A stretch of 64,000 bases of DNA from Neisseria sp. (GTDB lineage Bacteria > Pseudomonadota > Gammaproteobacteria > Burkholderiales > Neisseriaceae): positions 19,525 through 83,524 of the forward strand of contig JAUMYW010000005.1 in assembly GCA_030528455.1 (NCBI GenBank). Reading direction: 5' to 3'. Shown here in pieces: positions 20,199 through 27,949 of this stretch. Position 1 is the first letter of the stretch; every line of letters starts with the position of its first letter. The notes beneath the pieces were generated by a model. The model saw nothing but the letters and a program-made list of their open reading frames with translations. It was not told the origin of the DNA and ran no database searches. The position numbers and the translations under genes were made by a program.

Positions 20199-20227
20199 AT
20201 GATACGGATTCCTGTGCCGTTTGTGAA
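20199..20227 (-). promoter_or_regulatory. Sigma-70-type promoter of the AhpD/dehydrogenase/ABC cassette
   Basis: On the minus strand, TTCACA (at 20222-20227) and TATCAT (at 20199-20204) are spaced 17 bases apart, each five of six to consensus. It lies about 35 bases upstream of the AhpD-like start. Confidence 0.55.
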
Positions 20228-20270
20228 AGAATGTATTCTGAGGTTTCTAGAAGTAAAAGTTATATGGCGT

Positions 20271-20304
20271 AAAAAGCCGTCTGCAGCAAAGTTGCAGACG
20301 GCAT
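20271..20304 (-). terminator. Terminator after the phosphate transporter gene
   Basis: Inverted uptake cores (20276-20285 and 20293-20302) around a 7-base loop, followed on the minus strand by TTTTT. Confidence 0.75.
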
Positions 20305-20321
20305 CACAAATGCGGAGCCGG

Positions 20322-21911
20322 TCAGCCGAATACAGACCGCAGAATGAAGAAACAGATGACGGCCAGCAGGGAGGCGGCTGGCAGGGTGATGATCCAAGCC
20401 ATGGCAATCGGTTTCATTGCCTTCCAGTTGGCATTGCGGTTGACCAGTCCGATGCCCAAAACCGCGCCGACCAGAATATGCGTGCTGGAAACCGGCAGAC
20501 CGAGCAGGGAGGCAGCCATGACGACCGAGGCCGCCGACAATTCGGCACTGAAACCTGACGAAGGGTGCATTTCCGCCAGATTCGTGCCGACCGTGGCAAT
20601 GACTTCCTTGCCGATAAACCACAGGCCGACCACCAAGGCGATGCCGAAGGTCAGCAGTACGATAGGCGGTATAGGAGCAACCGCTCCCATATCTCCCGTA
20701 CGCAGCACGTCCATAATCGCAGCAAACGGCCCGATGGCATTGGCAATGTCGTTGGCACCGTGACTGAATGCGAAGCCGGCGGCAGTAAAGACCTGCATCC
20801 ATGAGAACATCAGGAAGGTGGATTTTGCCAGGTCTTTGCGTTTCAGGGTTTTTGCGTAGATGAAAGTGGCCAGCCAGATGCCGGCACCCACCATCAGAAT
20901 GGTAACGTAGCTGGCCAGTTCGCTCAGGCCTAAATCCAGGTTTTTCAAGCCTTTGAAAATCAGCATGGTGGCAATTGACATGCCGCCGATGGCAGAAATC
21001 ACCGGTACCCATGAATGCAGGGCTTTGTATGTGTCGATATCGGCTTTGCGTCGGCTGATTTCGTGCAGGCCTTTGTAGTAGTCGGATTCCAGTTCGTTCG
21101 GGTCGAAATCCGGTTCGTTATAGATTTGGGCATCCCGTGCCATGGCGGAAGCCGCTTCGATTTTTTCTTGTTCCGGTAAAGCTTCGAAGCGCAGGCGGTG
21201 TTCTTCTTTATAGGCTTTTTTCTCGGCCTTGACTTGTTTGAGCTGTTCTTCTACGCGTTTGTTGTAGTCCAAAACATTTTTTTTGACCAGCGAGAAGACG
21301 CAATACGATACCAAACCGCCCAGTACGGGCGACAGTACCCAAGATACGGCAATCGAACCGATTGCATTCCATTTGACCAGGGACAGCGAACCGTCTGCGC
21401 TGCCGGTCATCAGGTAGCCTAAAAGCATCGAGCTGCCGACAATGCCGCCGATAATGGCGTGTGTTGTCGAAACCGGCAGCCCCCGTTTGGTGGCAAACAG
21501 CAGCCATAATGCCGCTGCAAGCAGTGCCGCCATCATCACATATACAAAGTCCATCGGATTAATCGGCAGCGACGACATATTGACAATGCCGCTTTTGATG
21601 GTTTTGGTAACTGCACCGCCTGCGATGACCGCACCGCTTACTTCAAAGACGGCGGCCACCATCAGTGCCTGCGGAATAGTCAGCGTGCCTGCGCCGACCG
21701 AAGTGCCGAAGGAGTTGGCGACATCGTTTCCCCCGATATTGAATGCCATAAACACGCCGAACAGAGTGGCGAGAATGAAGAGGGTGGGGTGGTTGTGGTT
21801 GGTGTAGCCCAAGCCCCAGAAAATGAAATAGCCGACCATGCCGATGAGCATGACGGCGAAAGCCAGATTGGTTTTATACATAGGGCGCGGGACGGTATTC
21901 GTCTGAGCCAT
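20322..21911 (-). CDS. pitA: PitA-family inorganic phosphate transporter
   Basis: 529 residues from ATG at 21911. The duplicated PiT signature is present in both halves: NIGGNDVANSFGTSVGAGTL near residue 60 and SHGANDIANAIGPFAAIMD in the C-terminal half. About ten membrane segments are split by a charged cytosolic loop (around residues 210-320). The protein should be a low-affinity metal-phosphate:proton symporter in the inner membrane. It diverges from thiE. Confidence 0.93.
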   Translation of the reverse strand: MAQTNTVPRPMYKTNLAFAVMLIGMVGYFIFWGLGYTNHNHPTLFILATLFGVFMAFNIGGNDVANSFGTSVGAGTLTIPQALMVAAVFEVSGAVIAGGAVTKTIKSGIVNMSSLPINPMDFVYVMMAALLAAALWLLFATKRGLPVSTTHAIIGGIVGSSMLLGYLMTGSADGSLSLVKWNAIGSIAVSWVLSPVLGGLVSYCVFSLVKKNVLDYNKRVEEQLKQVKAEKKAYKEEHRLRFEALPEQEKIEAASAMARDAQIYNEPDFDPNELESDYYKGLHEISRRKADIDTYKALHSWVPVISAIGGMSIATMLIFKGLKNLDLGLSELASYVTILMVGAGIWLATFIYAKTLKRKDLAKSTFLMFSWMQVFTAAGFAFSHGANDIANAIGPFAAIMDVLRTGDMGAVAPIPPIVLLTFGIALVVGLWFIGKEVIATVGTNLAEMHPSSGFSAELSAASVVMAASLLGLPVSSTHILVGAVLGIGLVNRNANWKAMKPIAMAWIITLPAASLLAVICFFILRSVFG

Positions 21912-22046
21912 GATGCGTTTTCCTTGTCGGATTGGTTGGAAACGGAACTGATTATAGGAAGCCAATGTTACCGTTTTATTACAAATGTAAACTTTGCCGC
22001 AGCAAACGATATTATAATTTCAATATTTGCAAACCGAAAGATTGAG

Positions 22047-22685
22047 ATGACTGCCGAAGCTGCTTTCGCGCCCCTGCGCGTGCCTTTGCGTTTTTATGCC
22101 GTAGTGCCGACTGCCGACTGGGTGGAAAGAATGGTTGCCGCCGGTGTCGATACCGTGCAGTTGCGCAACAAAATTCTGCAAGGACGCGAGCTGCGGAGCG
22201 AGATTGAACGCTGCGTTGCCGTCTGCAGCCGCAGTCCGACTCAGCTTTTTATCAACGATTATTGGCGCGAAGCCGTCGAGGCGGGCGCATACGGCGTGCA
22301 TTTGGGGCAGGAAGACTTGGACGGTGCCGATGTTGCACTGATTCGCGAGGCCGGTTTGCGTTTGGGTGTCAGTACGCATTCGGTTGCCGAACTTAACCGC
22401 GCTTTGTCGGTAGGGCCGAGTTATGTGGCCAGCGGTGCGATTTTTCCGACCACGACCAAAGTCCTGAAAAGCGGGCCGCAGGGCTTGGGCAGGCTGCGCG
22501 AATATGTCCGCCAAGCAGGCGATACGCCCGTGGTGGCCATCGGCGGCATCGATTTGCACAATGCGAGGGCAGTGTTGGAAACGGGCGTGTCGTCTTTGGC
22601 GGTGGTACGGGCGGTAACCGAAGCAGAACATCCGGAAGCGGCGGTGAAGGCGTTTCAGGCTTTGTGGGCGGACGGCGGTGTCTGA
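22047..22685 (+). CDS. thiE: Thiamine-phosphate synthase
   Basis: 212 residues from ATG at 22047, in a frame open further upstream. ThiE joins hydroxymethylpyrimidine diphosphate with the thiazole phosphate carboxylate to make thiamine monophosphate. Family blocks seen are VDTVQLRNK, FINDYWREAVEAGAYGVHLGQEDL, GVSTHS, ASGAIFPTTTK and the phosphate-binding VVAIGGID. No other thi gene and no THI-box riboswitch is visible nearby. A hairpin of two uptake sequences overlaps the stop. Confidence 0.93.
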   Translation: MTAEAAFAPLRVPLRFYAVVPTADWVERMVAAGVDTVQLRNKILQGRELRSEIERCVAVCSRSPTQLFINDYWREAVEAGAYGVHLGQEDLDGADVALIREAGLRLGVSTHSVAELNRALSVGPSYVASGAIFPTTTKVLKSGPQGLGRLREYVRQAGDTPVVAIGGIDLHNARAVLETGVSSLAVVRAVTEAEHPEAAVKAFQALWADGGV

Positions 22686-22723
22686 TGCCGTCTGTCCGGG
22701 CGGATAAAAGCTGCAGACGGCAT
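22685..22723 (+). repeat. Inverted uptake-sequence pair after thiE
   Basis: ATGCCGTCTG (22685-22694) and CAGACGGCAT (22714-22723) form a 10-bp stem with a 19-base loop; no T tract. Confidence 0.55.
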
Positions 22724-22747
22724 AGGTGTCCCGGTTGCGTGCTTGTC

Positions 22748-22898
22748 TTGAACGCTTTTGCAAATCTGTTAAAATACACGGTTTTAGTGATTTGGAGAAA
22801 CGGTATGGACAGCAGTTCGGAGCATATTTTCCATCGTTGTACAGCCGTTTCCCGTTATTTGCAAGCAGCCTGCTTTGAGCCGGCTGCTTTCTGTTTTT
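22748..22898 (+). ncRNA. Candidate small RNA or attenuator leader upstream of grxB
   Basis: A promoter-like TTGAAC (22748-22753), 16-base spacer and TAAAAT (22770-22775) is followed about 85 bases later by a terminator: AAGCAGCC (22863-22870) with GGCTGCTT (22882-22889) and a T-rich tail to 22898. The intervening RNA folds: GAAACGG (about 22797) pairs with CCGTTTC (about 22845), with an inner ATGGA/TCCAT pairing. The unit ends only 13 bases before grxB, so it is either an independent small RNA of about 115 nt or a terminator-controlled leader. A 36-codon frame with a ribosome site (ATG 22805) also lies inside. No known family recognised. Confidence 0.4.
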
Positions 22899-22911
22899 GG
22901 AATAAAACAAA

Positions 22912-23562
22912 ATGAAATTGTATATTTACGATCACTGTCCGTTTTGCGTGCGGGCGCGTATGGCCGCCGCTTTGCGCGGTATGGTTGTGGAAGAGGTAGT
23001 CCTGCTCTCGGACGACGAGGCAACGCCGTTGGCAATGATCGGCGTGAAGCAGCTGCCGGTTTTGCAGAAGTCCGAAGGCGTTTATATGGGTGAGAGCCTG
23101 GATATCGTGCATTTTTTGGACGGACTTGCAGACGGCATCCGTCTGCGTCGGGAAGTGAGGCTCCAAGTGCAGGAGTGGCTCGATCGTGTGTCGGCATATG
23201 CCGGCAAACTGCTTTTTCCACGCTGCATCGGATTGGGGCTGCCGGAATTTGCGACGCAGGCGGCAATAGATTATTTCGTTGCCAAGAAAGAGCAAACGGC
23301 AGGAAACTTTGCCGACCTGATGGCGCAAACTGGCGAATACCTGAGGCAGCTGGATGCCGATTTGGCGGAAGCAGATGCGCTGCTGCGGTCGGAACAGTTT
23401 GCAGACGGCATCGGAGCGGGCATGGAGGATATTCTGCTGTTTCCCGTTTTGCGTAATCTGACCATGGTGGAGGGAGCGGTATTCGCACCGAAAACCCGTG
23501 CGTATTTGGAAAACATGGCAACCCGTTGCGGTGTGGCTCTGTATTTTGACCGTGCTTGCTAG
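22912..23562 (+). CDS. grxB: Glutaredoxin 2 (GrxB)
   Basis: 216 residues, the GST-like Grx2 type rather than the 85-residue classical form. The active site CPFC is at residues 9-12, with KQLPVL (cis-Pro) and GESLDIVHFLDG completing the thioredoxin-fold domain; residues from about 85 form the helical C-terminal domain. It reduces disulfides and glutathionylated proteins using glutathione in the cytosol. The gene is preceded by a terminator-bearing leader and followed 15 bases later by the TerC/CBS gene. Confidence 0.92.
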   Translation: MKLYIYDHCPFCVRARMAAALRGMVVEEVVLLSDDEATPLAMIGVKQLPVLQKSEGVYMGESLDIVHFLDGLADGIRLRREVRLQVQEWLDRVSAYAGKLLFPRCIGLGLPEFATQAAIDYFVAKKEQTAGNFADLMAQTGEYLRQLDADLAEADALLRSEQFADGIGAGMEDILLFPVLRNLTMVEGAVFAPKTRAYLENMATRCGVALYFDRAC

Positions 23563-23577
23563 GCAGGAAGAAGGAAG

Positions 23578-25158
23578 ATGGACGTTTCTTGGTTGGCCGA
23601 TCCGCATACGTGGATTGGTTTTGCAACGCTTTTGGTGTTGGAAGTCGTACTGGGCGTGGACAATCTGGTGTTTGTGGCGATTTTGGCCAACAAGGTCAAG
23701 CCCAAGCTGCGGGACCGTGCGCGGCAGGTCGGCCTGACCCTTGCCGTGCTGATACGGATTGTCATGCTGGCTTTTATGGCGCAAATCATGACGCTGACGG
23801 CACCGCTGTTTCATGTTTCGTCGTGGGCGGTGTCCGGCAAAGACCTGATTATGCTGGCGGGCGGTTTGTTTCTTTTATATAAGGCAACCACCGAACTGCA
23901 CGAACGCCTGGAAGGAGCAAACCATTTCGCTGTGGCTGACTCTCATAAAAAGCACGTTCCGTTTTGGAGCGTTGTTGCACAGATTTTGGTGCTGGATGCG
24001 GTATTTTCCATTGATTCGGTGATTACTGCCGTAGCGATGGTCGACCATATCGTGGTGGCGATGGCGGCGGTAGTGGTGGCGATGGCGGTGATGCTGTGGG
24101 CGAGCAAGCCCTTGACCGATTTTGTCGAACGGCATCCGACCGTGGTGATGCTCTGTTTGGGCTTTTTGCTGATGATCGGTTTCAGTCTGATTGCCGAAGC
24201 TTTCCGTTTCCATATTCCGAAAGGCTATCTCTACGCCGCTATCGGTTTCTCGATCCTGATCGAACTGTTCAACCAGATTTCGCAGAGAAATACCCGCCGC
24301 AACGACTATATCAGCAGTTCCTGGCGGCAGCGTACGGCGGAAAACGTGCTCGGCATGATGGGCATCCGCGACAGTGTGCTGGCGGCGGCAGGCAAGAAAG
24401 GGAACGAAGGCGAAGACCGGTTTGAAGAAAACGAAAAATCCATGATCCGCAGCGTGCTGACTTTGGCCGAACGGCCGATTTTGGGCGTGATGATTCCGCG
24501 CCGCGACATCGAACGCCTGGATATTTCACAGAGTAAAGAAGAACAGAAACAGCAGTTGCGTAACACGCCGTACAGCCGCCTGCTGGTAGTCGGCAAGGCA
24601 GGCGTAGACGAACCTTTGGGCTATATCAATAAAAAAGACCTGCTTGGCCAGCTGCTGGACGGCAGCGGCTTGAACATTCAAACAGCCTTGCGCGAACCTC
24701 TGATTCTGCCCGACAGTACGACGGCTTTGAACGCAATCGAGCTGTTCCGCAAAAACAGTGCGGACTACTCGCTGGTTGTGGACGAATTCGGCGCGGTGCT
24801 CGGTATGGTAACCATGAAGGATCTGCTGGAAACGATTGCCGGCGAGTTTCCCGAGGAGTTCGAGCGTGGCGAGGAGGCGGCACTCGTACAGGAGAATGCC
24901 GAAAGCGACAATCTGATTGTAGACGGTGCGTTGGAATATGTGGAATTGGCCGCGCAGTTGGGTTTGCCGCCGCAGGATGACGATGCGGAATTCCATACGG
25001 TGGCCGGTTTGATGATGGAGGAAATGCAGAGCATTCCCGAAGTGGGTGAATCTGCCGATATTTACGGTTGGCGGTTCGAGGTTTTGGAGAAGACGGCACA
25101 GCGCATAGACCGTATCCGTATCAGCCGTCTGCCGGACGAAGAACGGGACGGCGAATAA
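23578..25158 (+). CDS. TerC-family membrane protein with CBS pair and CorC/HlyC domain (YoaE/YegH type)
   Basis: 526 residues. The N-terminal half (1-230) is a TerC domain of about seven membrane segments, with the paired acidic motifs EVVLGVDNLVFV and DAVFSIDSVITAV typical of the family. A CBS pair (about 300-420) and a C-terminal transporter-associated CorC_HlyC domain (about 440-520) follow. TerC proteins are implicated in metal export, including manganese; the CBS domains likely sense nucleotides. The specific ion is inference. Probably cotranscribed with grxB. Confidence 0.87.
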   Translation: MDVSWLADPHTWIGFATLLVLEVVLGVDNLVFVAILANKVKPKLRDRARQVGLTLAVLIRIVMLAFMAQIMTLTAPLFHVSSWAVSGKDLIMLAGGLFLLYKATTELHERLEGANHFAVADSHKKHVPFWSVVAQILVLDAVFSIDSVITAVAMVDHIVVAMAAVVVAMAVMLWASKPLTDFVERHPTVVMLCLGFLLMIGFSLIAEAFRFHIPKGYLYAAIGFSILIELFNQISQRNTRRNDYISSSWRQRTAENVLGMMGIRDSVLAAAGKKGNEGEDRFEENEKSMIRSVLTLAERPILGVMIPRRDIERLDISQSKEEQKQQLRNTPYSRLLVVGKAGVDEPLGYINKKDLLGQLLDGSGLNIQTALREPLILPDSTTALNAIELFRKNSADYSLVVDEFGAVLGMVTMKDLLETIAGEFPEEFERGEEAALVQENAESDNLIVDGALEYVELAAQLGLPPQDDDAEFHTVAGLMMEEMQSIPEVGESADIYGWRFEVLEKTAQRIDRIRISRLPDEERDGE

Positions 25159-25277
25159 GCTGCAGACGGCTTGTTGCGCGAATGCGGCCGTCTGCAGCCG
25201 TACGGAGACGAAGGTTTTATGCGCAGCACGGGCGGCACGGGTATAATCGTGGCGCAACACAAATCAAGGAAGGGATA

Positions 25278-25844
25278 ATGAGCGCATTGGACAGGGTTTT
25301 GGAGCATAACCGCGAATTTGTTGCCAGCGGTGCATACGAGCGTTTTGCCACCAATAAGTTTCCCGAACGCGGCCTGGCGATTTTATCGTGCATGGACGCG
25401 CGCATGGTCGAGCTGCTGCCTCACGCTTTGGGTCTGAAAAACGGCGATGCCAAGCTGATTAAAAACGCAGGCGCGCTGGTGTCCCATCCTTGGGGTTCGG
25501 TAATGCGCAGCCTGTTGGTGGCCGTTTTCGAATTGAAAGTCAGCGAGATCATGGTTATCGCACACTACGACTGCGGCATGCGCGGCATGAATGCGGAATC
25601 GTTTCTCGAAAAAGCCGGCACGCACGGCATTCCAGAAGACCGCCTTACCACCCTTCGCAACGCAGGCATCAACCTCGATGGCTGGCTGACCGGCTTTTCC
25701 GACGTGGAAGACAGTGTGCGTCATACGGTCGGCATTATCCGCCGACATCCGCTGATGCCCGAAAGCGTTGCCGTCCACGGCATGGTAATGGATCCTGCCA
25801 CCGGCAAACTGACTATGGTAGTTGACGGACGCAGGAAAAACTGA
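25278..25844 (+). CDS. Beta-class carbonic anhydrase
   Basis: 188 residues from ATG at 25278, behind AAGGAAGGGA. The zinc site of beta-carbonic anhydrases is visible: C38-x-D40-x-R42 in SCMDAR and H96/C99 in AHYDCGM. The enzyme hydrates CO2 to bicarbonate in the cytosol. Short beta-CA forms like this are compact, and the paired uptake sequences just upstream (25160-25200) separate it from the TerC gene. Confidence 0.9.
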   Translation: MSALDRVLEHNREFVASGAYERFATNKFPERGLAILSCMDARMVELLPHALGLKNGDAKLIKNAGALVSHPWGSVMRSLLVAVFELKVSEIMVIAHYDCGMRGMNAESFLEKAGTHGIPEDRLTTLRNAGINLDGWLTGFSDVEDSVRHTVGIIRRHPLMPESVAVHGMVMDPATGKLTMVVDGRRKN

Positions 25845-25884
25845 TGCCGTCTGAACGGCAGCCTCAATTTCAGGGAAGTTGACA

Positions 25885-26499
25885 ATGAAAAAAATCGGTC
25901 TGTTCGGCGGAACTTTCGACCCGATACATTTGGGTCATACCCGCATGGCCCGCACGTTTGCCGACGAAGTGCGGCTCGATGCGGTCATTTTTCTGCCGGC
26001 GGGCAATCCTTACCATAAAACCGCCGCGCAAACGGCAGCCGGACACCGTTTGGCGATGACGGAGCTGGCGTGTGCGGCCGATGCGCGTTTTGCCGTCAGC
26101 GATTGCGACATTGTGCGCGAAGGTGCAACCTACACGTTTGACACCGTGCAGATTTTCCGCCAGCAGTTTCCGCAGGCCGAACTGCACTGGCTGCTCGGGA
26201 TGGACAGCCTGTTGCAGCTGCATACTTGGAAAAAATGGCAGACTTTGGTGCGGCAGATTCGATTTGTTGTTGCCCAACGCGAAGGCGGCAGGCTGACCGC
26301 CGCGCCGCGCGAGTTGCAGGAATGGCTCGGCGGAGCACTTGCAGACGGCAGTGTGCGGCTGCTCAACGCGCCTTTGACGAACATCAGTTCCAGCGGTATC
26401 CGAAGCCGTCTGCAAAGCGGCGAAAGCGTAGAAGATATGCTGGACGGCAGAGTGGCCGACTATATTCGGACGCACGGTCTGTACGGAACAAATAATTAA
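25885..26499 (+). CDS. nadD: Nicotinate-mononucleotide adenylyltransferase
   Basis: 204 residues from ATG at 25885. NadD adenylates nicotinate mononucleotide in NAD synthesis. The nucleotidyltransferase motif GGTFDPIHLGH is at residues 8-18 and the second signature ISSSGIRSRL is near the C-terminus. It sits 25 bases before rsfS, the common bacterial nadD-rsfS pairing. Confidence 0.95.
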   Translation: MKKIGLFGGTFDPIHLGHTRMARTFADEVRLDAVIFLPAGNPYHKTAAQTAAGHRLAMTELACAADARFAVSDCDIVREGATYTFDTVQIFRQQFPQAELHWLLGMDSLLQLHTWKKWQTLVRQIRFVVAQREGGRLTAAPRELQEWLGGALADGSVRLLNAPLTNISSSGIRSRLQSGESVEDMLDGRVADYIRTHGLYGTNN

Positions 26500-26524
26500 T
26501 TTTTGATTTTAAAGAAAGAACGAA

Positions 26525-26920
26525 ATGAACGAACAGGAATTGCTGGATTTGCAGAAAATGGTAGACACCGCCGTCAATGCTTTGGAAGACATCAAAGCCA
26601 AAGACATCATGGTGCTGGACACGCATGAAAAAACCTCGCTGTTTGCCCGCATGATTATCGCCAGCGGCGACAGCACGCGCCAAGTGAAAGCCTTGGCGAA
26701 CAATGTGGCTGTGGAATTGAAAACCGCCGGTTTCGAGATTTTGAGCAGCGAAGGCGAAGGCAGCGGCGAGTGGGCTTTGGTCGATGCCGGCGATCTGCTG
26801 GTTCACGTCATGCTGCCCGCCGTGCGTGATTTTTACGACATCGAAGCTTTGTGGGGCGGCGAAAAACCGTCTTTCCATGCGGGTGCGGCCAAACCTTGGC
26901 ACGCGGCCGATGCGGTTTGA
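26525..26920 (+). CDS. rsfS: Ribosomal silencing factor RsfS
   Basis: 131 residues. RsfS binds ribosomal protein L14 and blocks joining of the 30S and 50S subunits in poor nutrition. Family blocks include LEDIKAKDIMVLDT, FARMIIASGDSTRQVKALA and GEWALVDAGDLLVHVM. It follows nadD closely and is the second gene of that pair. Confidence 0.94.
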   Translation: MNEQELLDLQKMVDTAVNALEDIKAKDIMVLDTHEKTSLFARMIIASGDSTRQVKALANNVAVELKTAGFEILSSEGEGSGEWALVDAGDLLVHVMLPAVRDFYDIEALWGGEKPSFHAGAAKPWHAADAV

Positions 26921-26958
26921 TCGGCCGGAGCGTCTTCATCAGGCGGGGTACGGTAATC

Positions 26959-27465
26959 ATGAAAACAATATTATTGTCGGCGGTATTGCTGACGGCAGCC
27001 GCACCGGTTTGCGCTTATCGGTCCGCCGAATTGCACGGCGAATGGCAATGCAATACCGCGTATCCCGATATTGGTGCGGAAACGCGCGACCGTATCCGTT
27101 TTGCGGCGGACGGTAAAGTCGATGTGCAGAGCAATATTCTGTTCCGATTTGGAAATCATACGTTCGGCTACCGCCTGCCGTCTGTTGGGACTTGGCAGTT
27201 TGAGAGCCGGCTGCTGACTTTGCAACTGACGGACGGCAAACTGCAACGCGATCATGACGAAACCACGCGCCGCGCGCTGGTCGAAAATCCGGCTTTGCGG
27301 ACTTATGATTTGATATCGGTAAAAGTTTTGAGCAGCCGCCAGCCGGGCGAACAATTTTTCCTGCGGATTGACAAATTGGACGGCAGAATCATGAAGCAGA
27401 CCCAGTTGGCAAGTGCGGACGGTCAAGAAATGGCAAAAACCGTTTGTACGCGGGTGATGGTGTAA
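26959..27465 (+). CDS. Secreted hypothetical protein
   Basis: 168 residues from ATG at 26959. Residues 1-19 (MKTILLSAVLLTAAAPVCA) are a Sec signal with an AxA-like cleavage site. The mature part contains LHGEWQCNT, DRIRFAADGKVDVQ and WQFESRLLTLQL, reminiscent of lipocalin-like or META-like beta-barrel proteins that start with a G-x-W motif, but I do not recognise the family. Two cysteines (in WQCNT and KTVCTRV) could form a disulfide. It is followed 40 bases later by mliC, so a cell-envelope role is likely but unproven. Confidence 0.7.
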   Translation: MKTILLSAVLLTAAAPVCAYRSAELHGEWQCNTAYPDIGAETRDRIRFAADGKVDVQSNILFRFGNHTFGYRLPSVGTWQFESRLLTLQLTDGKLQRDHDETTRRALVENPALRTYDLISVKVLSSRQPGEQFFLRIDKLDGRIMKQTQLASADGQEMAKTVCTRVMV

Positions 27466-27505
27466 CCGAATGCGGTTTTGCAGAAGACGAGAAAGGGAGT
27501 ATGAG

Positions 27506-27862
27506 ATGAACAAGCTGTTTTTGGGGGTTGCGGCACTGTGTCTGGCAGCCTGCGCCGGCCGCCTGTCCGAAGGCGTGCAGCAGCAATATAAAACCCGTGC
27601 CGATGAGTTTATTTGTGAAAACGGCGAAACGGTCAAAATCAAAGTATTGAATACCGAGCAGGTATTGTTGGAAATGAAGGGTCGTTTCGCAACGATGAAG
27701 CTGGCCGAAAGCGCATCCGGCAGCCTTTATCAGGCCGACAGCGGTTTGTACGGCAAGGGCGGCGAATGGCATTTGGGCAAACGCGGTGAGGCATATTTTG
27801 CTTATACCGATGCGGCAGGCAGAGAATCGGGTACAGCTTGCCGTCTGAAAATCCGTCCTTAA
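27506..27862 (+). CDS. mliC: MliC-type lysozyme inhibitor lipoprotein
   Basis: 118 residues from ATG at 27506, after GAAAGGGAG. A lipoprotein signal ends in LAAC (Cys16). The mature domain has the MliC/PliC pattern: FICENGETVKIKVL near the start, MKLAESASGSLYQ in the middle, GEAYFAYTD, and a closing Cys (TACRLKI) that would pair with Cys37. MliC proteins bind the active site of c-type lysozyme at the outer membrane. A second putative lysozyme inhibitor (Ivy-like) is encoded in the dcw cluster. Confidence 0.82.
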   Translation: MNKLFLGVAALCLAACAGRLSEGVQQQYKTRADEFICENGETVKIKVLNTEQVLLEMKGRFATMKLAESASGSLYQADSGLYGKGGEWHLGKRGEAYFAYTDAAGRESGTACRLKIRP

Positions 27863-27898
27863 CCTTTCAAAGAACGGACAAACTGATTTTTCCGCAGA

Positions 27899-27934
27899 AA
27901 AACCGTCTGAAACGATTGTTTCAGACGGTTTTGT
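27899..27934 (+). terminator. Terminator after mliC
   Basis: 13-bp perfect stem AACCGTCTGAAAC (27901-27913) with its complement (27918-27930), four-base loop, then T-rich. The core is a GAA-type variant with A in place of the first G. Confidence 0.8.
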
Positions 27935-27949
27935 TATGTGCAGACGGCT

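Noticed and set aside
21960-22046. THI-box riboswitch before thiE
   Set aside because: The short leader lacks the conserved TPP aptamer sequences (such as CUGAGA and the later GAUC-type segment).
22805-22915. 36-codon frame before grxB as a protein gene
   Set aside because: It has a ribosome site, but its second half is the terminator hairpin; more likely part of an RNA or leader.
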